Shown: positions 52,484-61,924 of the stretch, one piece after another
How positions within the stretch are numbered: position 1 is the stretch's first letter
Layout: each line of letters starts with the position of its first letter
Source: Bacillota bacterium
Lineage (GTDB): Bacteria; Bacillota; Clostridia; Lachnospirales; Lachnospiraceae
DNA: 64,000 bases
Assembly (NCBI GenBank): GCA_023441965.1
Contig: JAEZNB010000012.1
Span: 186,001 to 250,000, forward strand
Direction of reading: 5' to 3'
Translations under genes and position numbers: made by a program
The notes under the pieces: generated by a model
Database searches by the model: none
What the model saw: only the letters and a program-made list of their open reading frames with translations
Told to the model about the DNA's origin: nothing

Positions 52484-52541
52484 GAAGGGGAGCCTGCCCG
52501 GAGGAAGATTGATGCTTCCTCCGTGTCAGACCCCCTCTTTT
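52484..52541. terminator. Terminator between sleC copy 2 and the deacetylase gene
   Basis: Inner perfect stem GGAGGAAG (52500-52507) with CTTCCTCC (52515-52522), outer AAGGGG with CCCCCT and a CTTTTAG tail. It serves convergent genes. Confidence 0.8.
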
Positions 52542-52548
52542 AGTTGTA

Positions 52549-53445
52549 TTACCAATGAAACTGATAAGGCTCCCTGTTCTCCAGGGTATCAAATTCATAG
52601 CCCTTCTCCCTAATCATCTGTATAATTCCGGGCAGTGTTCTTACAGTCAGGTTATTGACCGAGGAATCATGAAGGAGGATAATCGGATGCTTCTGGTTCT
52701 TCAGATCCTTTTCGATATTTCTACGGATAGAATACTCGGTCGGCCTTCCGACAGAATCATTGGCATCCACATTCCAGTCGTAGCAAAGAAAGCCCCTTCG
52801 CTCCATTTCCTCCATCAGAGCATCCTTGATATTTTTACTATAGCCATTATTGCTTCCCCAGGGAAACCGATAGATATTAACCCGCTCTCCGGTAATCTCA
52901 TGAATCTGCTCATATACAATATTAAAGTCTTTTAAAAACCGCTCCACTGAGCAATAAATCTCATTACAGGCATGGGAATAGGTATGGATTCCGATCGCAT
53001 GCCCTTCATTCTTCATACGGCGCAGGGCGTCCTCCCCCTCATCCGTAATCGCCTTTCCCACGATAAAGAAGGTTGCCTTGATGTTATTCTCCTGCAGAAT
53101 ATCCAAGATTTCAAAGGTATTTGCGCTGGGACCGTCATCAAAGGTAAGATAAGCAACCTTCTTGCTCTTCTCAGCTTCCGGCTTCTGATATACCGTATAC
53201 AGCTCCGGAAACAGCTCCTGATAATCCTTGCTTTCTCCGAAATCACCTGTACTGCCATTAACATGGACATGGTCCGATGCCATCCTGTTCTCCATCAGCG
53301 CCATTAATTCTATACTACGCAGATTCTCCCAGACAGGAAGGGCATCCTCCTTCTCACGAAGCACTCTCCATCTGATCTGCCCTACGATATAAATGCTGAG
53401 TATACAAAAGAGTAACAGTATGATTTTATTCCTATACTTATCCAT
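52549..53445 (-). CDS. Membrane-anchored polysaccharide deacetylase (NodB domain, CE4)
   Basis: A 298-residue protein with an N-terminal membrane anchor (IILLLFCILSIYIVGQI, about 8-24) and an extracytoplasmic NodB domain from about 100. Motifs: VAYLTFDDGPS (catalytic Asp plus metal Asp), GIHTYSHACNE (the two metal His), IYRFPWGSNN, and LLHDSS near the end. Such enzymes remove acetyl groups from peptidoglycan or other surface glycans; PdaA-type members act on spore cortex. Proximity to the sleC pair makes a spore link possible but unproven. GGGAGGGG lies before the ATG at 53445. Confidence 0.88.
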   Translation of the reverse strand: MDKYRNKIILLLFCILSIYIVGQIRWRVLREKEDALPVWENLRSIELMALMENRMASDHVHVNGSTGDFGESKDYQELFPELYTVYQKPEAEKSKKVAYLTFDDGPSANTFEILDILQENNIKATFFIVGKAITDEGEDALRRMKNEGHAIGIHTYSHACNEIYCSVERFLKDFNIVYEQIHEITGERVNIYRFPWGSNNGYSKNIKDALMEEMERRGFLCYDWNVDANDSVGRPTEYSIRRNIEKDLKNQKHPIILLHDSSVNNLTVRTLPGIIQMIREKGYEFDTLENREPYQFHW

Positions 53446-53622
53446 AGAATCCCCTCCCAAGTCGTCTCTATTATTCTATGCTTCTGATGCCTCGGAAATA
53501 TCCAGAGCCGAATAAAATCCTTTCTGTCCGGGTCTTACTGAATATATGGCAGCGTACAGGGAAGAAGGATTTTCAAGGGAAACGGGCACACTTTACCGTG
53601 CCAGGGGTTGCCAAAAATTAGC

Positions 53623-53651
53623 TTGACAGCTTATGTCCCTTATGCTATGCT
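53623..53651 (+). promoter_or_regulatory. Promoter of the thiamine-precursor operon
   Basis: Plus strand: -35 TTGACA (53623-53628), 17-base spacer, -10 TATGCT (53646-53651). Transcription would start right before the TPP riboswitch. Confidence 0.75.
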
Positions 53652-53659
53652 TGCATGGA

Positions 53660-53772
53660 ACAAGGGGTGCCTGATGAATCAGGCTGAGAGGAAACCGCGG
53701 GAGGTTTTAAACCCTGAGGCCGTAAGAACTGGCTTCATACCTGATCCGGATAATGCCGGCGTAGGGATGTAG
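53660..53772 (+). promoter_or_regulatory. TPP (THI-box) riboswitch
   Basis: The conserved THI-box elements are all present: GGGGTGC then a CTGA..TCAG hairpin, GCTGAGAGG (pyrimidine-binding arm), the ACCCTGAGG stretch, and the diagnostic 3' half ACCTGATCCGGATAATGCCGGCGTAGGGA. It binds thiamine pyrophosphate and should shut off the downstream transport genes when thiamine is plentiful, through the terminators that follow. Confidence 0.96.
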
Positions 53773-53803
53773 ATACTGTTGCTGTAAGACTAGCAGGATA
53801 CAT

Positions 53804-53900
53804 ACCTCTCCGGTTCAGGGAGAGGTTTTTTATTTGTGATCACTCCGGTTCAAGGAGAGGTTTTTTATTTGATCACTCCGGTTCAAGGAGCAGCTTTTAT
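53804..53900 (+). terminator. Riboswitch terminator and its tandem copies
   Basis: The first hairpin ACCTCTCC-GGTTCA-GGGAGAGGT ends in T6 (53804-53831) and is the expected expression-platform terminator. The sequence CTCCGGTTCA then repeats at 53843 and 53876 (periods 35 and 33), the second copy again with AGGAGAGGTTTTTT, the third degenerate (GGAGCAGCTTTTA). After the first copy the left half of the stem is shortened, so copies two and three are weaker hairpins. The rest of the gap up to 54060 holds nothing I can name. Confidence 0.8.
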
Positions 53901-54073
53901 TGTGCTAATTAAGAGTCAGGGACAGGCTTATGGCCAGCGCCCTCATCAGTACAATGAGATCTTTCAGTCGTAACAAGTGGATCATGCATCCTGTTTGTTA
54001 ACAGTAGTCATACAGGTACAATGAAACACAGAGGAATGATGATAATAACATGTGATAGAAAAGGAGGAAACAT

Positions 54074-54370
54074 ATGAACGCCAGCGTAGCCATTCAGGTA
54101 CTGCCTTCGGTCAGCACTGACGAGGAGGTTGTCAGAATTGTTGATGAGGTAATTGATTATATCAAAAGCACCGGCTTACATTATTATGTGGGCCCCTGTG
54201 AGACAGCCATTGAGGGAAACTATGAGGAGCTGATGGAAATCGTGAAGAACTGTCAGTACATCGCAATCAAGGCAGGCTGTCCCAAGGTAGCAGCCTATGT
54301 AAAGATCAACTTTGCACCGGAAGGTGGTGTTCTGACGATTGATCAAAAAGTTACAAAGCATCACCAATAA
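54074..54370 (+). CDS. Thiamine-binding (YkoF/MTH1187-like) protein
   Basis: A 98-residue protein of the Thiamine_BP family (PF01910). The ferredoxin-like fold shows as VAIQVLPS, then EEVVRIVDEVIDYIKSTGLHYYVGPCETAIEGNYEELMEIV, and a final beta strand VAAYVKINFAP. Relatives such as Bacillus YkoF bind thiamine or its hydroxymethylpyrimidine part. As first gene behind a TPP riboswitch, fused by overlap to the permease, it fits a pyrimidine-handling or sensing accessory of the importer. AGGAGG lies just before the ATG. Confidence 0.85.
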   Translation: MNASVAIQVLPSVSTDEEVVRIVDEVIDYIKSTGLHYYVGPCETAIEGNYEELMEIVKNCQYIAIKAGCPKVAAYVKINFAPEGGVLTIDQKVTKHHQ

Positions 54371-55157
54371 GATCGCTCCGGTCCTTGCCATCGCCTCGAT
54401 TCTGATCGTATGGCAGACCGTATCGGCCACAGGAGCCGTACCCAAATTCATGCTGCCCTCTCCCCTCGATGTGGTTAAGGCCTTTATTAAGGATTTTCCT
54501 CTGCTGATGAAGCATACCGGGACAACCCTGACCGAGGCATTTTTCGGCCTTTCCCTGGGTGTTCTGCTGGGCTTTCTGGTAGCAGTCTTCATGGACCGAT
54601 TTGAAATTGCTTTCCGGGCAATCTATCCGGTACTGGTAATTACTCAGACGATCCCTACCGTAGCGATTGCCCCTTTACTGGTGCTTTGGCAGGGTTATGG
54701 GATACTTCCCAAGATAACACTGATTATCATCACCTCCTTTTTCCCCATTACCATCGGCTTACTGGACGGCTTCAAGTCAGCGGACCATGATGCCCTCCTT
54801 CTGATGAAGGCCATGGGTGCCAGTACGATGCAGAGATTCCTGCACATCAAGCTGCCCAGCTCCTTAAGCCATTTCTTTGCAGGACTTAGGATCTCCGTGT
54901 CCTATTCCATCATCGGAGCCGTGGTAGCTGAGTGGTTAGGAGGCTTTAGCGGTCTGGGTGTCTACATGACCAGAGTAAGAAAGTCTTATTCCTATGATAA
55001 GATGTTTGCCGTAATCTTCTTCATCTCCATTATCAGCCTGCTGCTGATGCTTGGGGTTTCTGTCCTCCAGAAGGCAGTCATGCCCTGGGAAAGAAGAGAA
55101 GGCAGTGAGAAGAAGATGGCAGTAAAGTGGAAAACCTATAAAACAACAAAGAGGTAA
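54339..55157 (+). CDS. thiX: ABC transporter permease for thiamine pyrimidine precursor (ThiX-like)
   Basis: A 272-residue inner-membrane permease of the SsuC/TauC-type binding-protein-dependent family with about six hydrophobic segments. The coupling-loop EAA motif region is seen as KAMGASTMQRFLHIKLPSSLSHFFAGLRISVSYSIIGAVVAEWLGG. It begins with a TTG inside the preceding gene (32-base overlap), with GGTGG about ten bases upstream, so it is translationally coupled. Specificity is inferred from the TPP riboswitch and the ThiY-like partner. Confidence 0.85.
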   Translation: MIKKLQSITNKIAPVLAIASILIVWQTVSATGAVPKFMLPSPLDVVKAFIKDFPLLMKHTGTTLTEAFFGLSLGVLLGFLVAVFMDRFEIAFRAIYPVLVITQTIPTVAIAPLLVLWQGYGILPKITLIIITSFFPITIGLLDGFKSADHDALLLMKAMGASTMQRFLHIKLPSSLSHFFAGLRISVSYSIIGAVVAEWLGGFSGLGVYMTRVRKSYSYDKMFAVIFFISIISLLLMLGVSVLQKAVMPWERREGSEKKMAVKWKTYKTTKR

Positions 55158-55161
55158 AACA

Positions 55162-56208
55162 ATGAGAAAAAAGTTCATCCCATATTTACTCCTAATCATT
55201 ATGAGCCTGTCAGTACTTAGTGCCTGTTCCGGAAAGAACGGGACTGACAAGGCAGATAAAGCAAATGACAAATCCGCATCCACATCGGAGCAAGACGGAG
55301 CAAAAAAAGAGAAAATCCGTATTGTACTGGACTGGACGCCCAATACAAACCATACCGGTCTCTATGTAGCCCAGGCGAAAGGGTACTTCTCGGAAGCCGG
55401 ACTTGAGGTGGAGATCATGCAACCACCCGAAGGCAGCACCACTTCCCTGATTGGTGCGGGAGGTGCCGAATTCGGTATCAGCTTCCAGGACACGATTGCC
55501 CCGGCCTTCGCCTCAGACAGCCCGATGCCGATTACCGCAGTGGCAGCCATCATCCAGCACAATACCTCCGGGATACTGTCCCTAAAGGACAAGGACATTG
55601 CTACACCCGCCAAGATGGGCGGACATAATTATGCGACCTGGGATTCCCCGATTGAGCTGGCCATGATCAAAAAGATCGTGGAGGATGACGGTGGTGTATT
55701 TGAAGAGATCAAGCTGATACCCAATACCGTAACCGATGTAGTAACCGCCCTTCAGACCGATATCGATTCCGTATGGGTATTTTACGCCTGGGATGGTATC
55801 GCATCAGAAATTGCGGGTCTGACGACAAACTATCTGAACTTTGCCGATTACGGAACTGAGCTGGATTATTATAGTCCGGTAATCATAGCAAACAATGATT
55901 TTCTTGCCAAGCAGCCTGACCTGACGAAGGCTTTCCTGAATGCCGTACGTCTGGGCTATGAATATGCGATCAGTCATCCGGAGGACGCAGCCGATATTCT
56001 ACTGGCCGCAGTTCCCGAGCTGGATGAGACTCTGGTGAAGGAAAGTCAAATCTGGCTGGCAAAGCAGTATAAGGCTGAGGTTGAACAGTGGGGTTATATC
56101 GATCCTGTCAGATGGGATGCCTTTTATCGCTGGCTCAATGAGAATAAGCTGATCGAGCAGGAGATCCCTGACGGAACCGGCTTCTCGAATGAATTCTTAA
56201 GCAAATAA
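55162..56208 (+). CDS. thiY: Pyrimidine precursor-binding lipoprotein (ThiY/NMT1-like)
   Basis: A 348-residue lipoprotein: signal MRKKFIPYLLLIIMSLSVL, lipobox LSAC, then a charged linker rich in Lys/Asp/Ser. The NMT1/THI5-like domain is clear: IRIVLDWTPNTNHTGLYVAQAKGYFSEAGLEVEIMQPPEGS and FGISFQDTIAPAFA. ThiY binds formyl-aminopyrimidine, a thiamine breakdown product salvaged to HMP. It sits between ThiX-like and ThiZ-like genes behind the TPP riboswitch, which makes the role convincing. GAGGT is six bases before the ATG. Confidence 0.9.
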   Translation: MRKKFIPYLLLIIMSLSVLSACSGKNGTDKADKANDKSASTSEQDGAKKEKIRIVLDWTPNTNHTGLYVAQAKGYFSEAGLEVEIMQPPEGSTTSLIGAGGAEFGISFQDTIAPAFASDSPMPITAVAAIIQHNTSGILSLKDKDIATPAKMGGHNYATWDSPIELAMIKKIVEDDGGVFEEIKLIPNTVTDVVTALQTDIDSVWVFYAWDGIASEIAGLTTNYLNFADYGTELDYYSPVIIANNDFLAKQPDLTKAFLNAVRLGYEYAISHPEDAADILLAAVPELDETLVKESQIWLAKQYKAEVEQWGYIDPVRWDAFYRWLNENKLIEQEIPDGTGFSNEFLSK

Positions 56209-56292
56209 ACACTACACCTTACACATACATTCCTACATCCAGACACAGGTCTGCTTTCAGTCCATCGTTTGGTATCGGAACCGGGAGGAACC

Positions 56293-57036
56293 ATGGAGAA
56301 ATTAACTGCCAACCATATCACCGTAAGCTTCGGAGAGGAAAAGATCATCGATGATATCACAATCAGGCTCGGACAGGGAGAACTGGTCTGCCTGCTCGGA
56401 GTCAGCGGCGTGGGTAAAAGCACCCTCTTCAATGTCATATCGGGGCTCCTCATTCCCAATCAGGGTACTGTAATGATGGATGGACAGGAGATCACAGGGG
56501 AGGCCGGTAAGGTCAGCTATATGCTGCAGAAGGACCTGTTACTGCCCTTTAAGACAATCGTAGATAACGTATCCCTCCCCCTGGTCATCCGCGGAAGGAA
56601 AAAGACCGATGCCAGGGCAGAAGCCGCCAAGCATTTTAAGGAATTCGGCCTGGAAGGAACCGAGCGGAAATACCCCCACCAGCTATCCGGCGGTATGAGA
56701 CAGAGAGCCGCCCTGCTGCGTACCTATCTCTTCTCCGATCAGGTTGCCTTACTGGACGAGCCCTTCAGTGCCTTAGATACCATCACCAAGGGAACCCTGC
56801 ATGAATGGTATCTGGAGGTCATGGATAGGATCAAGCTCTCCACCCTCTTCATCACCCATGACATCGATGAAGCGATCCACCTGTCCGACCGCATCTATAT
56901 TATGACCGGCAAACCGGGACGGATCACGGCAGAGCTCCACATCCGCCAATCCCGCCCCCGGAGCAAGGACTTCATCGTCAGCGAAGAATTCATGACCTAC
57001 AAAAAGAAGATTTTGGAGATCTTAGAAGCCACCTGA
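56293..57036 (+). CDS. thiZ: ABC transporter ATP-binding protein (ThiZ-like)
   Basis: A 247-residue ATPase completing the importer. Walker A GVSGVGKST, Q-loop YMLQKDLLLPFKTI, signature LSGGMRQRAALLR, Walker B VALLDEPFSALD, H-loop LFITHDIDEAI. It belongs to the SsuB/TauB-type subfamily that pairs with this class of permease. GGGAGG lies four bases before the ATG at 56293. It is the last gene of the operon; a bidirectional terminator follows at 57190-57234. Confidence 0.9.
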   Translation: MEKLTANHITVSFGEEKIIDDITIRLGQGELVCLLGVSGVGKSTLFNVISGLLIPNQGTVMMDGQEITGEAGKVSYMLQKDLLLPFKTIVDNVSLPLVIRGRKKTDARAEAAKHFKEFGLEGTERKYPHQLSGGMRQRAALLRTYLFSDQVALLDEPFSALDTITKGTLHEWYLEVMDRIKLSTLFITHDIDEAIHLSDRIYIMTGKPGRITAELHIRQSRPRSKDFIVSEEFMTYKKKILEILEAT

Positions 57037-57189
57037 TATCGTATATCCTTTCATTTTCAGTGAGATAGATCAGGTCTGTCAGCATAGAGTGCGGTCGTAT
57101 CTGGCAAGGCTTTATGTATAAGATCCTTTCCCCTTTTCAATCGGGCAATAAGGAGAACGCTGTATATCGCGGTTTCTCTGCATAAATAA

Positions 57190-57234
57190 AAAGAAGCTTC
57201 CGGCCCCACATTCCTTGGAGTCAGAAGCTTCTTT
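57190..57234. terminator. Bidirectional terminator
   Basis: Perfect 11-bp stem AAAGAAGCTTC (57190-57200) with GAAGCTTCTTT (57224-57234), A-tract left and T-rich right. It separates the thi operon from the convergent SGNH gene. The rest of the 302-base gap shows nothing else. Confidence 0.85.
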
Positions 57235-57338
57235 GATTCTGTTGCATGATTTATCATCGAGATGACAGCTATAGGCGATCATCACCGGGACAGCATTCAC
57301 ACCATTCATTCATCCAAAGCTACATACCACAGGTCAGG

Positions 57339-58289
57339 TTAAAATCCCAGCCTCTGGATTTCCAGCACAAGATTTCTTCCATATACTTCAGAACCAAGTT
57401 CGTTAGGGTGAAGGTTATCCAGAAAATATTCCGGCAAGTGAGGTACTAATTTAAAACCATCTACGATCTTGATGTTGGAATACTTCTTACAGATTTCCGT
57501 TAGCCTGTTACAGAATTTCACCAGAGTCGGAAGTCCGTCCGTCGAATCCCCCCTCCAGATGGGTATAATCGTAAGGATGGGAATATCTTTACCATATACC
57601 TCCATCAAGCGCTCATAGTATTCTTCAATATCAACCATACTCTCCGTTCCGTATTGATTCGTGCCGAGGGAAACAATAATCTTATCCGGCATATAGCCTT
57701 CCATCTTCATCAGAGATTTCTTATCATATACATAACCACCGATTCCCTGGTTAATGATCTCGTAGTTCAGTAAACGGTTTGCAACACTGACATATGTATG
57801 AGCAGATCTCAATGGCCCAAAGCCCTGCGTAATGGAATCCCCTATCCACAAAACCTTACCGCTTTTCTTTGGTCTTTCAGCTTCAGCATTGATCTCAAGC
57901 TTCCTTACCCATACCGTGGCATCTGCAGGAAGATAGATTGTAACCTTCTTGCTCCCCTCCGGTAATGCATACGCTAATCTGCCTTCCTTCTCCAAATCCT
58001 TCACATAGTCAATCCGGGTAATCAGTCCATCTACTTCCAGTTCAAAAGTATCCGGGGACCCGATCCAAACAATCTTATAGTCAAAGGAAATCTCCGTTGC
58101 AGTCGTGCAAAATTCCAAGGTCTTCGCTGTGGAAGCCATGCATCTGTCATACCAGAAATCAGAGGCTTCCTTAAAATACTCCATCTGAGGCACACTATAC
58201 TGAAAGGCCTGTAAATATCCATCCTCAGTCTCCTCAAAGCTATACGCACCAAAATAATACTTCTTCAACTCTTCATTCGTTAATCGCAT
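57339..58289 (-). CDS. SGNH/GDSL hydrolase with N-terminal beta-sandwich (CE-like esterase)
   Basis: A 316-residue esterase without signal peptide. Residues about 1-140 form a beta-rich domain resembling the jelly-roll domain of carbohydrate esterases; the SGNH domain begins near 145 with VLWIGDSITQGFG (block I, catalytic Ser), then GIGGY (block II), SLGTNQYG (block III, the Asn) and LDNLHPNELG (block V, Asp and His). The likely action is deacetylation of small glycosides or oligosaccharides, which would suit a xylan user. GGGAGGAG lies before the ATG at 58289; I reject the 24-codon upstream extension. Confidence 0.85.
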   Translation of the reverse strand: MRLTNEELKKYYFGAYSFEETEDGYLQAFQYSVPQMEYFKEASDFWYDRCMASTAKTLEFCTTATEISFDYKIVWIGSPDTFELEVDGLITRIDYVKDLEKEGRLAYALPEGSKKVTIYLPADATVWVRKLEINAEAERPKKSGKVLWIGDSITQGFGPLRSAHTYVSVANRLLNYEIINQGIGGYVYDKKSLMKMEGYMPDKIIVSLGTNQYGTESMVDIEEYYERLMEVYGKDIPILTIIPIWRGDSTDGLPTLVKFCNRLTEICKKYSNIKIVDGFKLVPHLPEYFLDNLHPNELGSEVYGRNLVLEIQRLGF

Positions 58290-58443
58290 ACCAAAACTCC
58301 TCCCATCAATACCTAAAAGATAAATTCTATCCATACAAGCCCTAGAGTACATAATCGCCACATACTCTAACAGCCATCTGATCTACCCTTCTAATGATAC
58401 TGTAAAAGTCCAAATATTTCAAACACATCTTTATAGATAAGAA

Positions 58444-58696
58444 TAAACCCTTCCCCTGGCCTATCCATTGAGTAAGCGTAAATCAGGCTGTCGCAGGACT
58501 ATTTATACTCCTCCTACAACAATCATACTATTATACCCCTCCAGTAAACCCTTCCCCTGACCTATCCGATGAGTAAGCGTAAATCAGGCTGTCGCAGGAC
58601 TGTTTATACTCCTCCTACAACAATTATACTATTATACCCCTCCAGTAAACCCTTCCCCTGACCTATCCGTTGAGTAAGCGTAAATCAGGCTGTCGC
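58444..58696. repeat. 101-bp direct tandem repeat, 2.5 copies
   Basis: Units start at 58444, 58545 and 58646, an exact 101-base period; the third stops after about 51 bases at GGCTGTCGC. Copies differ at only a few positions. It lies upstream of the SGNH gene in a 698-base gap and runs almost directly into the palindromic element at 58712. Read on the minus strand each full unit holds TATAAT-like and GTAGGAGGAG sequences but no ORF of note. Confidence 0.9.
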
Positions 58697-58711
58697 TCGA
58701 AGACTATAAAC

Positions 58712-58923
58712 AGGGCTGTTTCTAAATAACCTAAAAAGATACAAGAGGTCCTTTATACTCCCCATAATGCACTCTTTAGAAGACATGGCATCATATTTGT
58801 AGGACTGAAAGCGGACTTTAGTCCGATAGCAGTACACAAATATGATGTTGTGTCTTCTAACGAGTGTGTGAGGGGAGTATGAAAGGTGCCTCTTGTATCA
58901 ACTCAGCTATAAGAAACAGCCCT
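58712..58923. repeat. Long palindromic element, copy B (inverted relative to copy A)
   Basis: A 212-bp near-palindrome downstream of groEL. Outer stem AGGGCTGTTTCT with AGAAACAGCCCT; next GATACAAGAGG (58739-58749) with CCTCTTGTATC; then CCCCATAATGCAC opposite GTGTGTGAGGGG; an AGAAGAC-type arm; and an apical CGGACT-TT-AGTCCG (58812-58825). Its asymmetric arms are exchanged compared with copy A, so this copy is inserted in the opposite direction. Confidence 0.85.
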
Positions 58924-58987
58924 ATACACAACCGTCAATCGACAGCCTCATTCAATTCTTACCAAATCACATCCCAGGGGATGGGGT

Positions 58988-60625
<1,638 letters not shown>

Positions 60626-60630
60626 TTAAC

Positions 60631-60918
60631 TTAGTCTTCTACAACTGCAACGATGTCGTTCTGCTTTACGATAATGAATTCCTCATCCTCCAGCTTCACT
60701 TCCGTGCCTGCATACTTAGAATAGATCACTTTGTCTCCAACCTTGACCTGCATCACAACTTCCTTCCCGTCGATTACTCCACCGGGACCTACTGCGATAA
60801 CCTCAGCCTGCTGGGGCTTCTCCTTGGCCTGACCGGGAAGTACGATGCCGGATTTTGTGGTCTCTTCGGCTACTAACTGCTTTAATACTACCTTATCTCC
60901 TAATGGTACAAGTTTCAT
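60631..60918 (-). CDS. groES: Co-chaperonin GroES (10 kDa)
   Basis: A 95-residue co-chaperonin: MKLVPLGDKVVLKQL at the start, the mobile loop EETTKSGIVLPGQAKEKPQQ, and GDKVIYSKYAGTEVKLEDEEFIIVKQNDIVAVVE at the end. First gene of groESL; GGAGG precedes the ATG. Confidence 0.98.
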   Translation of the reverse strand: MKLVPLGDKVVLKQLVAEETTKSGIVLPGQAKEKPQQAEVIAVGPGGVIDGKEVVMQVKVGDKVIYSKYAGTEVKLEDEEFIIVKQNDIVAVVED

Positions 60919-60968
60919 ATGATTTCCTCCTTCAATATTTTCTTCATTTTCAGCTTTTTAGAGAATTA

Positions 60969-60995
60969 TTAGCACTCTTATTGATTGAGTGCTAA
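60969..60995 (-). promoter_or_regulatory. CIRCE operator (HrcA site)
   Basis: A perfect match to the consensus TTAGCACTC-N9-GAGTGCTAA, lying between the predicted -10 and the groES start. HrcA repressor bound here would block groESL until heat stress. Confidence 0.97.
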
Positions 60996-61006
60996 CCGAT
61001 GTTTAT

Positions 61007-61035
61007 ATATTAGTAAATTTGCCTTTAATATGCAA
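61007..61035 (-). promoter_or_regulatory. groESL promoter
   Basis: Minus strand: -35 TTGCAT (61035-61030), 17-base spacer, -10 TAATAT (61012-61007). The CIRCE element starts 12 bases downstream, covering the transcription start. Confidence 0.7.
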
Positions 61036-61120
61036 CTTCACTTCTCATTCAATTCTGGCGCATTTCTTGTGTTTGCTCTTAAAAGCTCTCGTAAGCTATG
61101 TTTTTCTCATTTTTTCTTAA

Positions 61121-61148
61121 AAGAGGGCCGTTTTGAAACAGCCCTCTT
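61121..61148 (-). terminator. Terminator of the glnS-DUF2225-DUF6062 operon
   Basis: Stem AAGAGGGC (61121-61128) with GCCCTCTT (61141-61148); minus-strand tail TTTTAAG. It lies about 60 bases past the DUF6062 stop. Confidence 0.7.
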
Positions 61149-61207
61149 CACTCATTTCTAAACATACTATATTAGTATATTCCCATCGTGGAACGATATA
61201 CCATAAT

Positions 61208-61924
61208 TTATATAATACTGTTTGTTTTGAGCATAGCGCGGGGCATCGCATCCCTGGCATTCTTCCAGGGCTCCTCCGCATAACGGTAATCAAACTTATT
61301 GATAAACCATTCCAAATCATCTCTGACCCGTTTCATGTTCTCCAGATACAAGCGATCCAGCTCCTTCAGGAAGCCATACAGCTCATCCCCGCTTAAGGCT
61401 TTCGGAGCCTTACTTTGAAGCAGGCTATAGTGGCTTCTGCAAAAACCCTTACAGGCAGAGAATTTACTCCGGAATTCCGTCTCTGTATGATACAGATAGA
61501 ATATCGTAGCAATATACCGTTCAAAGGTCCCCTCAATTTTGTCACAGATGTAGCAGGTACTCTTTCGCTTTTCCGAAGAAGCATCCGATGCGGCCTGGTC
61601 TCCCTTCTTCCGAAACAAAGAAGAAAGGGGAAGCTTCGCATTCAGGCCTGTATGCTTTTCCGCTTCCCTGATCAGCAGATCCATATGGCTCTTCAGGATC
61701 AGGGCCAGTCCCAAACGGTTCTGGTTCTTATACAGGAGCTCCAGATGCTTGCCACAGAAGCCCAGGCGGGAGGTCTCTCCCCGGATATCATCATCCATAT
61801 AGCTGGGTCCCATCGTAAAATCTATGGCCTTCTCCTCCAGGGCTTTATACATCGCACAGAGAGGGCATTCACAATCAGTATCAAAGGCTTCATTCACCGG
61901 GATGGTGTGCAGTTTTTCTTTCAA
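61208..61924 (-). CDS. DUF6062 family cysteine-rich protein
   Basis: A 238-residue cytoplasmic protein of unknown function, which I take to be DUF6062. It carries four Cys/His clusters suited to metal binding: DCECPLCAMYKALEEKAIDF (start), LGFCGKHLELL, STCYICDKIEGTFERY and GFCRSHYSLL. The start is a TTG placed directly after the stop of the DUF2225 gene, with GAGG eight bases upstream inside that gene, so translation is coupled. The pairing of two Cys-rich proteins suggests they work together; the role is unknown. Confidence 0.75.
   Translation of the reverse strand: MKEKLHTIPVNEAFDTDCECPLCAMYKALEEKAIDFTMGPSYMDDDIRGETSRLGFCGKHLELLYKNQNRLGLALILKSHMDLLIREAEKHTGLNAKLPLSSLFRKKGDQAASDASSEKRKSTCYICDKIEGTFERYIATIFYLYHTETEFRSKFSACKGFCRSHYSLLQSKAPKALSGDELYGFLKELDRLYLENMKRVRDDLEWFINKFDYRYAEEPWKNARDAMPRAMLKTNSII

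Noticed and set aside
58290..58443. Small ORFs between the SGNH gene and the tandem repeats
   Set aside because: No ribosome site and no length beyond chance.
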